Source: Actinokineospora spheciospongiae (lineage in GTDB: Bacteria; Actinomycetota; Actinomycetes; Mycobacteriales; Pseudonocardiaceae). Taken from it: a stretch of 49,275 nucleotides of DNA. The DNA lies in NCBI RefSeq assembly GCF_000564855.1, contig NZ_AYXG01000185.1, positions 1-49,275 of the forward strand. The letters are read 5' to 3'. A program made the translations under genes and the position numbers. The notes beneath the pieces were generated by a model. It worked only from the letters and a program-made list of their open reading frames with translations, was not told the DNA's origin and ran no database searches. This document shows, piece after piece, positions 1-7,234 of the stretch (positions are counted from its first letter, which is position 1; each line of letters starts with the position of its first letter).

Positions 1-12
1 TGGGAGGCTGTG

Positions 13-510
13 ATGACCGGTGACGAACTCGTGGATCGTTATGCGAGGTTGCGGCGGGCTGCCGCGGCGTTGCTCGAGGTGACTGAGACTGCTGAGGTGT
101 CTGTGGTGCACCGGGACAAGTTGGATGGTTTGGCGGCGGCTTTGGCGGAGCCCGGGCCCTCGGGTGTCAGTGCCAGAGAGGTTGTCGATCCCAGCCTGCA
201 CCTGTTGTCCTCGCGGACTTACCGGAGAGGCGCTCCCGATGGTGCACTGCGCCCGTTTGCCGAAAGGGCTCGGAGCATTAGGGAGAGTCTGGCCCTTGAT
301 GATGCGAGTGAGGAGCCGCGTGGGGAGTGGCCTGATGTGTGGGACCCGACTTTGACTGAGGTGCAGGCCATGGTGGTGGGGACGTTGTTGCGGGAGTTGG
401 TGGCGCGGTTGGTGGCCACGGGTGATTCCGGTGGTCGGGAGTTGGCGGTTGTGGTGGGGGAGGTGGCCGACGAGATCTTGGCGCCGACGTTCGTCGGGGC
501 GCAGCGATGA
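13..510 (+). CDS. Unknown protein, paralogue A of a flanking pair
   Basis: A 165-aa soluble protein of unknown function. It is clearly related to the protein two genes downstream: both open with a D-E/D-L-x2-RY-x2-LR-x-AAA pattern, both have a central acidic linker, and both end in an amphipathic block (here EVQAMVVGTLLRELVARL, there QVRALVIGQLLQELADRL). ATG at 13 is preferred over GTG at 10 because the GGGAGG at 2-7 then sits at better spacing. No signal peptide or membrane segment is seen. The stop overlaps the next start (ATGA), so translation is probably coupled. Upstream context is cut by the window edge, so the operon may begin earlier. GC is slightly lower than in the neighbours and the codon choice looks plainer (many ttg and gtg), which could mean a different history. 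Confidence 0.75.
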   Translation: MTGDELVDRYARLRRAAAALLEVTETAEVSVVHRDKLDGLAAALAEPGPSGVSAREVVDPSLHLLSSRTYRRGAPDGALRPFAERARSIRESLALDDASEEPRGEWPDVWDPTLTEVQAMVVGTLLRELVARLVATGDSGGRELAVVVGEVADEILAPTFVGAQR

Positions 511-1121
511 GTGGTGTGCGGCCAGTGGTGGTCTATTCCGGGCGCAGCGACCTCATGCAGCACGGTGCGCACGAGTCCGCGCTGATGGTGCGCGGCGTCG
601 GGCCGGAGCGCGCGGTGCGCATGGTCGTGAACGGCGCGCCCCCGGAAACGGTGCGTGCGGCCCGGCGGTTGTTGTCGCAGGTCGCCGGACGCGCGGTGGA
701 GGTGCGTGCGTACTCGACGGACAAGCGGGCGCAGCGCGAACTGGTCCGCGCGGCGGACCTGGTCATCGTGCCCGCTCGCGCGGAGAACGTCGGCTTGACC
801 GCGCTGGACGCGATCGTGGCGGATGTGCCGGTGCTGGTGCCGGACACCTGCGGCGTGGGGAACTTCCTGGCCGGGAGCGGACGGATCGACCCGCGGTTGG
901 CCGAGCACTCGGTGATCCGGCGTGCCGAGGGGGAGGCGGCGGTGCCGATCGAGCGGTGGGTGGCCGGACTCGCGGCGGTGCTCGACGATCCGCGGGCGGC
1001 CCGGCGGCGGGCGGTGGAACTGCGCGAGGCGGTGGTGACCGCGCTGCGGACGCTGCAGAGCGCGGGGCAGTCAGCAGGCGATCTGATCAAGTCCATCATG
1101 ACCGTGCGCGAGGAGAAGTGA
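507..1121 (+). CDS. Half-size GT-B (GT4-like) glycosyltransferase-type protein
   Basis: A 204-aa protein resembling only the C-terminal, nucleotide-sugar-binding Rossmann half of GT4-type glycosyltransferases. The clearest match is the stretch RAADLVIVPARAENVGLTAL, the position where GT4 enzymes carry a glycine/glutamate-rich E-x7-E-like donor-binding motif. It is followed by a PVLVPDTCGVGNFL segment, equivalent to the 'pVi....GG..e' loop. The N-terminal acceptor-binding Rossmann half is absent: the protein begins only about 75 residues before this motif. It may therefore be a sugar-nucleotide-binding protein rather than a transferase, or it may work with a partner. It overlaps both neighbours by 1-4 bases and lies between two paralogues of unknown function, so all three probably act together. 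Naming a substrate would be guesswork. Confidence 0.6.
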   Translation: MSGVRPVVVYSGRSDLMQHGAHESALMVRGVGPERAVRMVVNGAPPETVRAARRLLSQVAGRAVEVRAYSTDKRAQRELVRAADLVIVPARAENVGLTALDAIVADVPVLVPDTCGVGNFLAGSGRIDPRLAEHSVIRRAEGEAAVPIERWVAGLAAVLDDPRAARRRAVELREAVVTALRTLQSAGQSAGDLIKSIMTVREEK

Positions 1122-1621
1122 TGACCGACGACGACCTGGCGGCGCGGTACGAGACCCTGCGCGCGGCAGCAGCCGATCTGGTCCACCACCAAACGCCGCA
1201 CAACCCCCCGGTGCCGTACACGGCAGAACTGGATGAGGTGTACCGGTTGCTGTTGGCTGAGCAGGGTTCGGCCACGCGGGTGGAGTCGCCGGTGGGTTCG
1301 CTTGATCCGACTCGGTTCAGCCTGGCGTTCACCGACTTCCGGGACGACGGGTCGTCGGCCCCGTACGGGTTGGTGGAGTTGGCGGCTGAGCTCCGTGAGG
1401 ATCTTGCGGGTGATCGCGGTCGCGGGGAGCACCTGCCGGGTGAACCGGTCCGAGACGTGCACGTGTCGCAGGTGCGGGCGTTGGTGATCGGTCAGTTGCT
1501 CCAGGAGTTGGCGGACCGACTCGCTCCAGGGCCCGCCGTCGGCATGGCGCAGGCAGGGCGCGACCTCGCCGAGTTGGCGACCGAGTTCTCCGAGAAGCTG
1601 ATCAACATGACCTCCATGTGA
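1121..1621 (+). CDS. Unknown protein, paralogue B of the flanking pair
   Basis: A 166-aa soluble protein starting with an ATG that overlaps the preceding stop codon (TGATG). It shares overall length and the first 15 residues' pattern with the protein at the window start, plus the C-terminal helix block QVRALVIGQLLQELADRL and a final GRDLAELATEF helix. The middle differs: this copy has an aromatic stretch, FSLAFTDFRDDGSSAPYG, absent from the other. By eye I judge about one third identical residues. No catalytic motif, signal peptide or transmembrane helix is visible. Its placement suggests a duplicated subunit or adaptor around the glycosyltransferase-like protein. Function unknown. Confidence 0.75.
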   Translation: MTDDDLAARYETLRAAAADLVHHQTPHNPPVPYTAELDEVYRLLLAEQGSATRVESPVGSLDPTRFSLAFTDFRDDGSSAPYGLVELAAELREDLAGDRGRGEHLPGEPVRDVHVSQVRALVIGQLLQELADRLAPGPAVGMAQAGRDLAELATEFSEKLINMTSM

Positions 1622-1700
1622 CCTCCGGGAGTCCTGATAGGACCACGATGACCCGTGGGGGGTTCGTGGGTGTCGGCTGTTGTCGTCCGGGGGGAAGATC

Positions 1701-4082
1701 GTGACCAAGCGCATCGGGATCATCGGCGGCGCGGCGTTCATCGTTGAGCAGGGACCGGACCGGACCGCGCACGTCGCGGCAGACGCCCCGGTGGACGGGC
1801 GGGTCGTCACGCTGCCGGACGGGCGGGAGGTCAAGCGGCTGCCGTTGAGCGGGTTCGAGTCCTTGTTCACCACAGGCATCCGTCCGTCCGAATTGGACGA
1901 GCACGCGTTCGACCCGGTAGCTGGCTTCCTGGCCGAGGAAGTCGTCCGGCAGATCCGCACGGAGATCCCGGACGGGCGCGCGGTGGCCTGCTTCACGTCG
2001 GTGCTGACGGAACCCGCCGCGGGCGCCAAGCCGGGCACGGCCCCCCTCGACGTGGTCCCCGGTCTCGAGCGCGCGCTCCTCGCGGCCATGCCGGAGGGGG
2101 GCCACCGGCTGATGGTCGACTGCGAGGCCACGGGGCCGCGGACGAAGATCGCGGGCCTCGTCCAGAACGAGGACGGCCACATCGGGTACTGGTCGCCGCC
2201 CGCGATGGTCGGGCAGTGGTTGCACCGGCAGCGGGTGCGGGACTACCACCCCACCCGGGGCACGTGGTGGCGCGCCCGGTTCGAGGTGCGGCAGGGCGCA
2301 CTGGCCACGATCACCTACGTCGTCGAGCCCCTGGAGCTGGTGACCGACGCCGATGCCGAAGCCGCCGCCGCCGAGCTGCGCGTGCTTCCCCGCAGCGCGG
2401 TCGCCACCCCGGGCTGGCTGCTCGCGGCGGCCGTGCGCGGTGAGCAGATTCGCGCCGCGCGGCAGGTCGAGCCGGAGCCTGACGGCCCGCCGGAGCTGGT
2501 CCGGTTGTTCGACGGCGTGGACGACGAAGGCCTTCCGACCTGGTACCGGCCGGTGCTCGGGGAGTTGGAGCGCGAGGCCGTGCTGGCATACCTGGAGGGC
2601 GCGCCGCTCGTGCTGCCCGCCCGCGGCACGACCCGGGACGCGCTGGGCACCGAGGACGTGGTGCCGGTGGGCTTCCACACCGACGGCCGGTTCGTCTGGC
2701 CGAGTGCGGTGGCGTACTACCTGCGGGCGCACGGGGTGCCGCCGGTGCCGCCGCTGGTGGAGTGGATCAGGGCGGCGCGGTACCGGCTGCCGGGCGGTGT
2801 CGCGTCCGTCACGATGGACCGGGCGGCGGCGTCGGCCGTCGGCCGACCGTGGGACGAGTCCGAAGTGGAGGCCAAGGCGCATCGGGCTGTTGAACCGGTG
2901 CAGGCGGTGATCACCGACAAGCGGATCAGCCCCCGGTACTACAGCGTGTTCGCCGAGCAGGAAGGTGCCTGGTGCCTGGTCCGCGACGGTGACCGGTACC
3001 GCGTGCAGTGGTCGTCGGACCGGTCGAGCGCGGTCCGGTTCGACGACGTGCGGCAGGCCGCGGCGTACCTGGCGGGGCAGTTGTCCGTGAACGCCGCCGA
3101 GTTCGGGTCCGAGCCGGGCGAGCAGATCCCGGTGCGGCAGTCGCCGCCGGTCGTGCTGTCCGACGACCCGCCGGTGGAGTCGTTCGCCGGTGTCACGTCG
3201 GCGGTGGTCGAGGACATCGAGGTGGACCGGTACGGCGAACCGGACGGCAACCTGGTGTTCGTCGCGGACACCCCGTTCGAACAGCGCGGCCTGCCCGCCG
3301 GGTTCGCCTCCCGCCCCCTGCGCCGGTACCGCCTCACCGGCGGCGCGTGGCAGGTGCTCGCGGTGACCTCGGCATCGGGCGGCCGCGGTTACGTCCTGCC
3401 GCGGGCGATCATCGAGCACCTGCGCTCCGGGCAACTGGTGGAGGTCACCCGACCCGACCACCCCGGCCTGCCACCGATCACCGACGCGATGCGCGCCGAG
3501 GCGGCCCGGAACCCGGGTGGCTGGGTGTACTGCGCCGACCCGGACGCCGACCCCCGAGTGATCGAGGGCATGCCGCTGCCCGTCCTGCTGGGCGGCTACA
3601 AGGTCGGCGAGGACGGCCGGTTCACCGGCGAGACCCACCTCAACGAGCACCACCGCCCAAGCCCCCGCCGCCGCGGGTACCCGGAACCGCAGACCTTCTT
3701 CGAGCTGGTCCTGGGCTACGCCGCCGCCGGGTGGCTGCCGCACGCGCGCCTGCCGCACGCATTCCTGCGATCCTCGTTCATCGTGGAACCCGACAGCACG
3801 GGCAACCTGCGAATCGGCGTCGACGCCAACGGCACCCGTTTCCTCGCCGTCTACTCCTCCCCCGGCCACGTCCCGCAGGGCGTCCTGCGGGTGACGCAGG
3901 CCGAGGGCCAAGCCCTGGCCATGTCCGGGATCACCGTCATCGTCAACCCCGGCACCACCTTCAGCACCCGACTCCGCGGCGACGACCTCGCCCGCGCCGC
4001 CACTGATCCGCTGCGTCCTCAGCGACCCGCACCTCCGGCTGGACGACCCGGACCGGTCCACTGGAATCCGGAGCGCGCCTGA
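1701..4082 (+). CDS. Large multidomain protein with TNT-like and SseB-like domains
   Basis: A 793-aa protein without signal peptide or membrane helices. I chose GTG 1701 because GGGGGGAAG lies directly before it. Around residues 505-590 there is a segment typical of TNT (tuberculosis necrotizing toxin) NAD-glycohydrolase domains: a D-R-[YF]-G-x-P-D-G opening, then DTPFEQRGLP, an RPLRRYRL strand, and GGRGYVLPRAI close to its end. Around residues 690-770, FLAVYSSPGHVP followed by VIVNPGTTFS resembles the SseB N-terminal domain found in many actinobacterial secretion- and toxin-associated proteins. The N-terminal 250 residues contain a GTWWRARFEV strand and are not recognised. Without a secretion signal, the TNT-like part may be a pseudo-toxin, immunity-type or ESX-exported module; enzyme activity is not established. 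It lies 79 bases after the preceding trio on the same strand and may be co-transcribed. Confidence 0.65.
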   Translation: MTKRIGIIGGAAFIVEQGPDRTAHVAADAPVDGRVVTLPDGREVKRLPLSGFESLFTTGIRPSELDEHAFDPVAGFLAEEVVRQIRTEIPDGRAVACFTSVLTEPAAGAKPGTAPLDVVPGLERALLAAMPEGGHRLMVDCEATGPRTKIAGLVQNEDGHIGYWSPPAMVGQWLHRQRVRDYHPTRGTWWRARFEVRQGALATITYVVEPLELVTDADAEAAAAELRVLPRSAVATPGWLLAAAVRGEQIRAARQVEPEPDGPPELVRLFDGVDDEGLPTWYRPVLGELEREAVLAYLEGAPLVLPARGTTRDALGTEDVVPVGFHTDGRFVWPSAVAYYLRAHGVPPVPPLVEWIRAARYRLPGGVASVTMDRAAASAVGRPWDESEVEAKAHRAVEPVQAVITDKRISPRYYSVFAEQEGAWCLVRDGDRYRVQWSSDRSSAVRFDDVRQAAAYLAGQLSVNAAEFGSEPGEQIPVRQSPPVVLSDDPPVESFAGVTSAVVEDIEVDRYGEPDGNLVFVADTPFEQRGLPAGFASRPLRRYRLTGGAWQVLAVTSASGGRGYVLPRAIIEHLRSGQLVEVTRPDHPGLPPITDAMRAEAARNPGGWVYCADPDADPRVIEGMPLPVLLGGYKVGEDGRFTGETHLNEHHRPSPRRRGYPEPQTFFELVLGYAAAGWLPHARLPHAFLRSSFIVEPDSTGNLRIGVDANGTRFLAVYSSPGHVPQGVLRVTQAEGQALAMSGITVIVNPGTTFSTRLRGDDLARAATDPLRPQRPAPPAGRPGPVHWNPERA

Positions 4083-4400
4083 CACGACGGCTCGGAGTGG
4101 GAACGAGAGCCATTCAGTGCGGGGGTTCACACTCTCGGTCGTTCGACGGCTGACCTGAGCGGCCGAATGATCGCTCTCGTGCCGAACACCTGCAACCCCG
4201 AGCGGGAGGCGCGGGTGGGTCCTGCGCGTCGGCTTGGTCCCCGACGCGGCCGGTGCGCGCAGGTCGGCCAGGACGGGCCACGGTCGGATGGCGGGCTGGT
4301 CGGCACCGGCGGGCGCCGGGCGGGCCGGGTCGGGCCTGCTCGCGCGGTGGGGCCGCGTGCGCGCTCGGTGTGGTGGTCGCCGTCCGCCACGCCGGGCGGT
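4083..4400. other. Gene-poor interval, imperfect inverted repeat
   Basis: A 318-base space between convergent genes. Reading frames here have no plausible starts or protein-like composition. An imperfect inverted repeat, ACGAGAGC..CATTC against GAATGATCGCTCTCGT (about 4103-4182, long loop), may help terminate transcription from the left. The remaining ~220 bases hold nothing I can identify. Confidence 0.4.
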
Positions 4401-5018
4401 CTACGCGGTGGCCAGTTGGTGCTCGGGGCAGTCGGTCCGCAGGTCCGCCAGGGGCAGCGGCACCCGCAGCAGGTGGCAGTGGTGCGGCGCGACCGGGTCG
4501 GGGTGGGCGTCGGGGCCGAAGAAGCGGCAGGTGGTGCACGTCCTGGCGACGCTCACCACGCCTTGGCGCCGCAGGTCGGCGATCACCTGGAGCAGGCTGT
4601 GCAGCGTTGTCGCCCGGTCCGCGGCCGACACCTTCGCCAGCGCCCCCAGCAGCGGCTCGTCCCACGGTTCCAACCGCCGCGCCACCTCCTGCCCGCCCTC
4701 GGTCAGGGTGAGCAGCCGCCTGCGCCCGTCGGGGCCCGGTGAACGCGCCACGAAACCCTTGCGCTCCAACGCGCTGACCGCGTCGGACATCGTCGGGGTG
4801 GTGACGTCGAACTCGGCGGCCAGCGCGCTCACCTCCCGGCGGACCGTCGGCTGCCTGGACAGCGCGAGCACCGCCTGCTGCTGCAACGGGGAGAGCCCGA
4901 GGCCCCGGGCGCTGCGCTGGGAGAGGGCGCGCAGGCCGTGCCCGAGCCGCTCGACCGCGTCGGCCAGCCTGCGGTCCAGGTCGGCCGGGCCGCCGGTGCC
5001 GGTCACGTGCTCGGTCAT
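4401..5018 (-). CDS. MarR-family regulator with Cys/His-rich C-terminal tail
   Basis: A 205-aa winged-helix regulator. Residues about 20-150 form a standard MarR core: the LSPLQQQAVLAL helix, a recognition region near TTPTMSDAVSALERKGFVAR, and the wing SPGPDGRRRLLTLTEGG. Beyond the usual MarR length, the last ~45 residues carry CTTCRFF, an HHCHLL cluster and a final LRTDCPEH, which gives four cysteines and several histidines spaced like a metal or redox site. Start is ATG 5018. The gene lies downstream of, and on the same strand as, an AhpD-like gene, separated by a hairpin, so it probably has its own promoter in the 90-base gap. A redox- or metal-responsive repressor of the AhpD-like gene is a reasonable inference. 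The effector is unknown. Confidence 0.85.
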   Translation of the reverse strand: MTEHVTGTGGPADLDRRLADAVERLGHGLRALSQRSARGLGLSPLQQQAVLALSRQPTVRREVSALAAEFDVTTPTMSDAVSALERKGFVARSPGPDGRRRLLTLTEGGQEVARRLEPWDEPLLGALAKVSAADRATTLHSLLQVIADLRRQGVVSVARTCTTCRFFGPDAHPDPVAPHHCHLLRVPLPLADLRTDCPEHQLATA

Positions 5019-5070
5019 GCCACCGCCTTGAGCGTAGGACCCCCCAGCGCTCGATGATAGACGCCTGCGC

Positions 5071-5100
5071 GGGCGGGCGGCTGTCTCGGGCCGCCCGCCC
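5071..5100 (-). terminator. Hairpin after the AhpD-like gene
   Basis: GGGCGGGCGGC and its exact complement GCCGCCCGCCC form an 11-bp stem with an 8-nt loop, directly after the stop of the upstream minus-strand gene. There is no clear U-tract, which is common for actinomycete terminators. Confidence 0.6.
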
Positions 5101-5108
5101 ACCTCGGG

Positions 5109-5654
5109 TCAGCCCGCCTTGCGCAGGGCGACCTTCGGGAAGTCGAGCGGCACCGACAGGGCGACGTTGACGTAGTTCGTGAACAGGTTGAGCGCGACGT
5201 GCGCCACCAGTTCCACGATCTCCCCGTCGTCGAAACCGGCCGCGCGCAGCGCTTCCACGTCGGAGTCGGTCACCTGGGCCCGGTCCCGCACCAGCTTGGC
5301 CGCGAAGCCGAGCGCGGCGTCGGTGCGCGGGTCGTGCGAGTGCCCGGCCTGGGCGCGGTCCATGTCCTCAGCGGAGACGCCCGCCTTGCGCCCGAGGGCG
5401 GTGTGGGCGGCCAGGCAGTACTCGCAACTGTTGCGGTCGGCGACGAGGACGGCGATCTGCTCGCCGAGCGCGGCGCCCAGCCGCCCGCCGCCGAGCGCGC
5501 CGAAACCGGCCCACATCATCTGCAGCGCGGCGGGCGAGTTCGCGACGGCCTTGAACATCGCGGGCGTCGCGCCGAAGGCGGCGGTGATGTCGTCCAGCAG
5601 GGGCTTGGCCGGACCGGTGGCGGTCTGGGGGTCGATCAGTTCGACTCGGGACAT
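5109..5654 (-). CDS. Carboxymuconolactone decarboxylase / AhpD-like protein
   Basis: A 181-aa all-helical protein of the CMD/AhpD superfamily. The hallmark CEYCLAAH is present, with two redox cysteines and the following His, preceded by the usual helix GEQIAVLVADRNS. Family members are alkylhydroperoxidase-type thiol reductases, or decarboxylases when the CxxC pair is lost; here the pair is intact, so peroxide reduction is more likely. ATG 5654 follows AGGAG at good distance. The C-terminal half (FTNYVNVALSVPLDFP) is typical of the 'peroxidase-related' branch. A MarR regulator with its own cysteine tail lies downstream and a palindromic site lies just upstream, which suggests a small oxidative-stress module. 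Confidence 0.88.
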   Translation of the reverse strand: MSRVELIDPQTATGPAKPLLDDITAAFGATPAMFKAVANSPAALQMMWAGFGALGGGRLGAALGEQIAVLVADRNSCEYCLAAHTALGRKAGVSAEDMDRAQAGHSHDPRTDAALGFAAKLVRDRAQVTDSDVEALRAAGFDDGEIVELVAHVALNLFTNYVNVALSVPLDFPKVALRKAG

Positions 5655-5724
5655 CTCGTGGTGCTCCTTGGCATCGGGGTGGAGGGGACGGGTCGGCCGA
5701 CGTCGGGAAGTGTGCCACAAACTT

Positions 5725-5739
5725 GTTAGGACTCCTACC
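5725..5739. promoter_or_regulatory. Palindromic operator candidate upstream of the AhpD-like gene
   Basis: GTTAGGA-C-TCCTACC is a near-perfect palindrome (TAGGA/TCCTA arms exact) about 70 bases upstream of the minus-strand start, in a locally AT-richer patch. It is a plausible binding site for the neighbouring MarR protein. Confidence 0.45.
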
Positions 5740-5842
5740 TACACTGTGACGCAGCACTCACCACGGCACTCCACGGCGCGGGCTCGTGGAGTGGCCACCA
5801 ACCGGCTCGGCGATTGGCGGACCGCGACCCCGGAATGCGGCA

Positions 5843-5863
5843 GTTAACGGTTAACGGGCGCGC
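5843..5863 (+). promoter_or_regulatory. GTTAACGGTTAAC box, copy 1
   Basis: A tandem GTTAAC-G-GTTAAC followed by GGGCGCGC, lying 76 bases before a start codon with a strong AAGGAGG. Copy 2 lies at the same distance (75 bases) before the intact S1E protease. A further isolated GTTAAC is at 5880-5885. Confidence 0.55.
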
Positions 5864-5918
5864 TCGGGGCAGAAGTCGCGTTAACGTCAGGTTCCCTGCG
5901 GATGCGAAGGAGGACTCG

Positions 5919-6089
5919 GTGCGCGCCGCCCCGCCCGCGTCGGTCGCCCCGGGAGGCACGTGGTTCGACGCGGTGACCGAGCCGGGTCGGATGCCCCACG
6001 TTCCCGGCGCGGTCACGCACCCGTCCGCTGCCCACCCCACCGTGGGAACGTGGACGTCGCAGGCCGGCACCGGTGTCCTGGACCCCTGA
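5919..6089 (+). pseudogene. Collapsed remnant of an S1E protease with P domain
   Basis: A 56-codon open frame with GTG start and a strong AAGGAGGACT ribosome site, nearly identical in its 5' region to the intact protease at 8402. After only nine residues it shows APGGTWFDA, matching PAGTWFDE in the intact propeptide. It then jumps to a P-domain tail: VPGAVTHPS, GTWT and TGVLD correspond to FPGTATHS, GTWT and TGVLD at the intact C-terminus. The intact protein continues TGVLDSWSITV; here the Trp codon TGG is TGA, and the bases beyond it still match (CGATC..GGTC). The catalytic domain, signal peptide and FnIII domain have been removed, apparently by in-frame internal deletions. It may still be transcribed, but protease function is excluded. 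Confidence 0.7.
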
Positions 6090-6215
6090 CCGATCGTGGT
6101 CCGGCGGGCCGGGACAGGTGCCCGGCTTCCCGCGCGGGGTCGCGCACACCACCATTGCGCCCGTGATCATCGATGAGCCCGCCGACCCGGCGCGGATGGC
6201 ACCCGGGAGCCCGTT

Positions 6216-7145
6216 GTGACAGCCGAGGCGGACCTGCGCACCCTGCTCGACAGCGGCCCGTTCCCCGTCGCCCTGCGCGCGGCCATCACCACCCGCGGCC
6301 TGGGGCTGGGGCGGTTGCAGGAACGACTGCGGCTGCGGGGGGTGCGGATCAGCCGCGCCACCCTGAGCTACTGGCAGTCGGGCCGCAGTCGCCCGGAGCG
6401 GCGGGATTCGCTCATCGCGTTGCGGCACCTGGAGGCTGTGCTGGAGGTCCCCGACGGTTCGCTCACGGCGTTGCTCGGCCCACCCCGGCCGCGCGGGCGC
6501 TGGGGGTACAGCGCGAGCGGGCTGCCCGCGATCGGCGCCTTCTGGCCGGAACCGACGGCGGTGGCCCACGCCCTCGGCCGGGTCGACACCACCTGGGACG
6601 AGCGGCTCACCCGCCTCAGCCAGCACGACCGCGTGCACATAGGACCGGAGGGGGGTGAGTTGTCCACCGTGTCGCGGCAGGTGCTGCGCGCGGAGGCGGA
6701 CGGGCCGGACCGCTGGGTGGTGATCGTGCACATCGACCAGCCCGGCCACCCGGTGCCCCGGGTCCGGCCACTGCGCAACTGCACGCTCGGCGAGGTGGCC
6801 GAGGACCCCGACGGCGGCCTGGTGGTGGCCGAGCTGCTGTTCAACCGGAGGCTGACCCGCGACGACACCGTGATCATCGAGCACGAGGTGGCGCACGTTC
6901 CGCCGGGCCCGGTGGACGGCAACTACGAGCGCAAGTTCCGCCTCCCGGTGCGCGAGTACGTGCTGGAGGTGTGCTTCGACCCCGGCCGCCTGCCCGCCCG
7001 CTGCGAGCAGTACACCCGCGGTGATGACGACGTCGAGGAGAGCAGGCCGGTCGCACCGGAACCGGGCGGGTCCGTGCACGGGGTGGCGTTGAACTTCGGA
7101 CCGGGCTGCTACGGCTTCCGGTGGTCCCCGCCGGTCGACAGGTGA
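6216..7145 (+). CDS. XRE-like HTH regulator, duplicated copy 1
   Basis: A 309-aa cytoplasmic protein. Residues about 10-80 form a helix-turn-helix region with the motif RATLSYWQSGRSRPERRDSL, characteristic of Cro/CI-type recognition in actinomycete regulators. A proline/glycine linker, GPPRPRGR, joins it to a ~200-residue domain of unknown type ending in KFRLPVREYVLEVCFDP and GCYGFRW. Every one of these landmarks recurs in the protein at 10374. GTG 6216 is the only reasonable start, and no clear ribosome site precedes it. It stands directly downstream of the collapsed protease remnant, just as its paralogue follows the intact protease. Target and ligand are unknown; control of the adjacent exoprotease is the simplest inference. 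Confidence 0.75.
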   Translation: MTAEADLRTLLDSGPFPVALRAAITTRGLGLGRLQERLRLRGVRISRATLSYWQSGRSRPERRDSLIALRHLEAVLEVPDGSLTALLGPPRPRGRWGYSASGLPAIGAFWPEPTAVAHALGRVDTTWDERLTRLSQHDRVHIGPEGGELSTVSRQVLRAEADGPDRWVVIVHIDQPGHPVPRVRPLRNCTLGEVAEDPDGGLVVAELLFNRRLTRDDTVIIEHEVAHVPPGPVDGNYERKFRLPVREYVLEVCFDPGRLPARCEQYTRGDDDVEESRPVAPEPGGSVHGVALNFGPGCYGFRWSPPVDR

Positions 7146-7172
7146 CGCCATCGCGCGCAACGGCCCCCGGAG

Positions 7173-7227
7173 ACCCGCCGCCCGGTGGGTGACGGCCCGA
7201 GGTTCCGCCCACCACCGGGTTGCGGGT
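7173..7227. terminator. Imperfect hairpin between convergent genes
   Basis: ACCCGCC..CCGGTGGG pairs with CCCACCACCGGG..GCGGGT across a ~20-nt loop, with small bulges. It lies between the stop codons of two converging genes and could serve both. Confidence 0.45.
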
Positions 7228-7234
7228 CGTGACC

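Noticed and set aside
422-1120. Long plus-strand frame continuing leftwards from the protein at 1121
   Set aside because: It is antiframe to the glycosyltransferase-like gene, Arg/Gly-rich and lacks a ribosome site; the coupled ATG at 1121 is clearly the start.
1602-4130. 842-codon minus-strand open frame
   Set aside because: Shadow of the 793-aa plus-strand gene; low-complexity Arg/Gly/Val composition and no coherent domain.
5814-5918. Upstream extension of the protease remnant to an ATG at 5814
   Set aside because: It would pass through the promoter box; the strong ribosome site and the alignment with the intact protease place the start at 5919.
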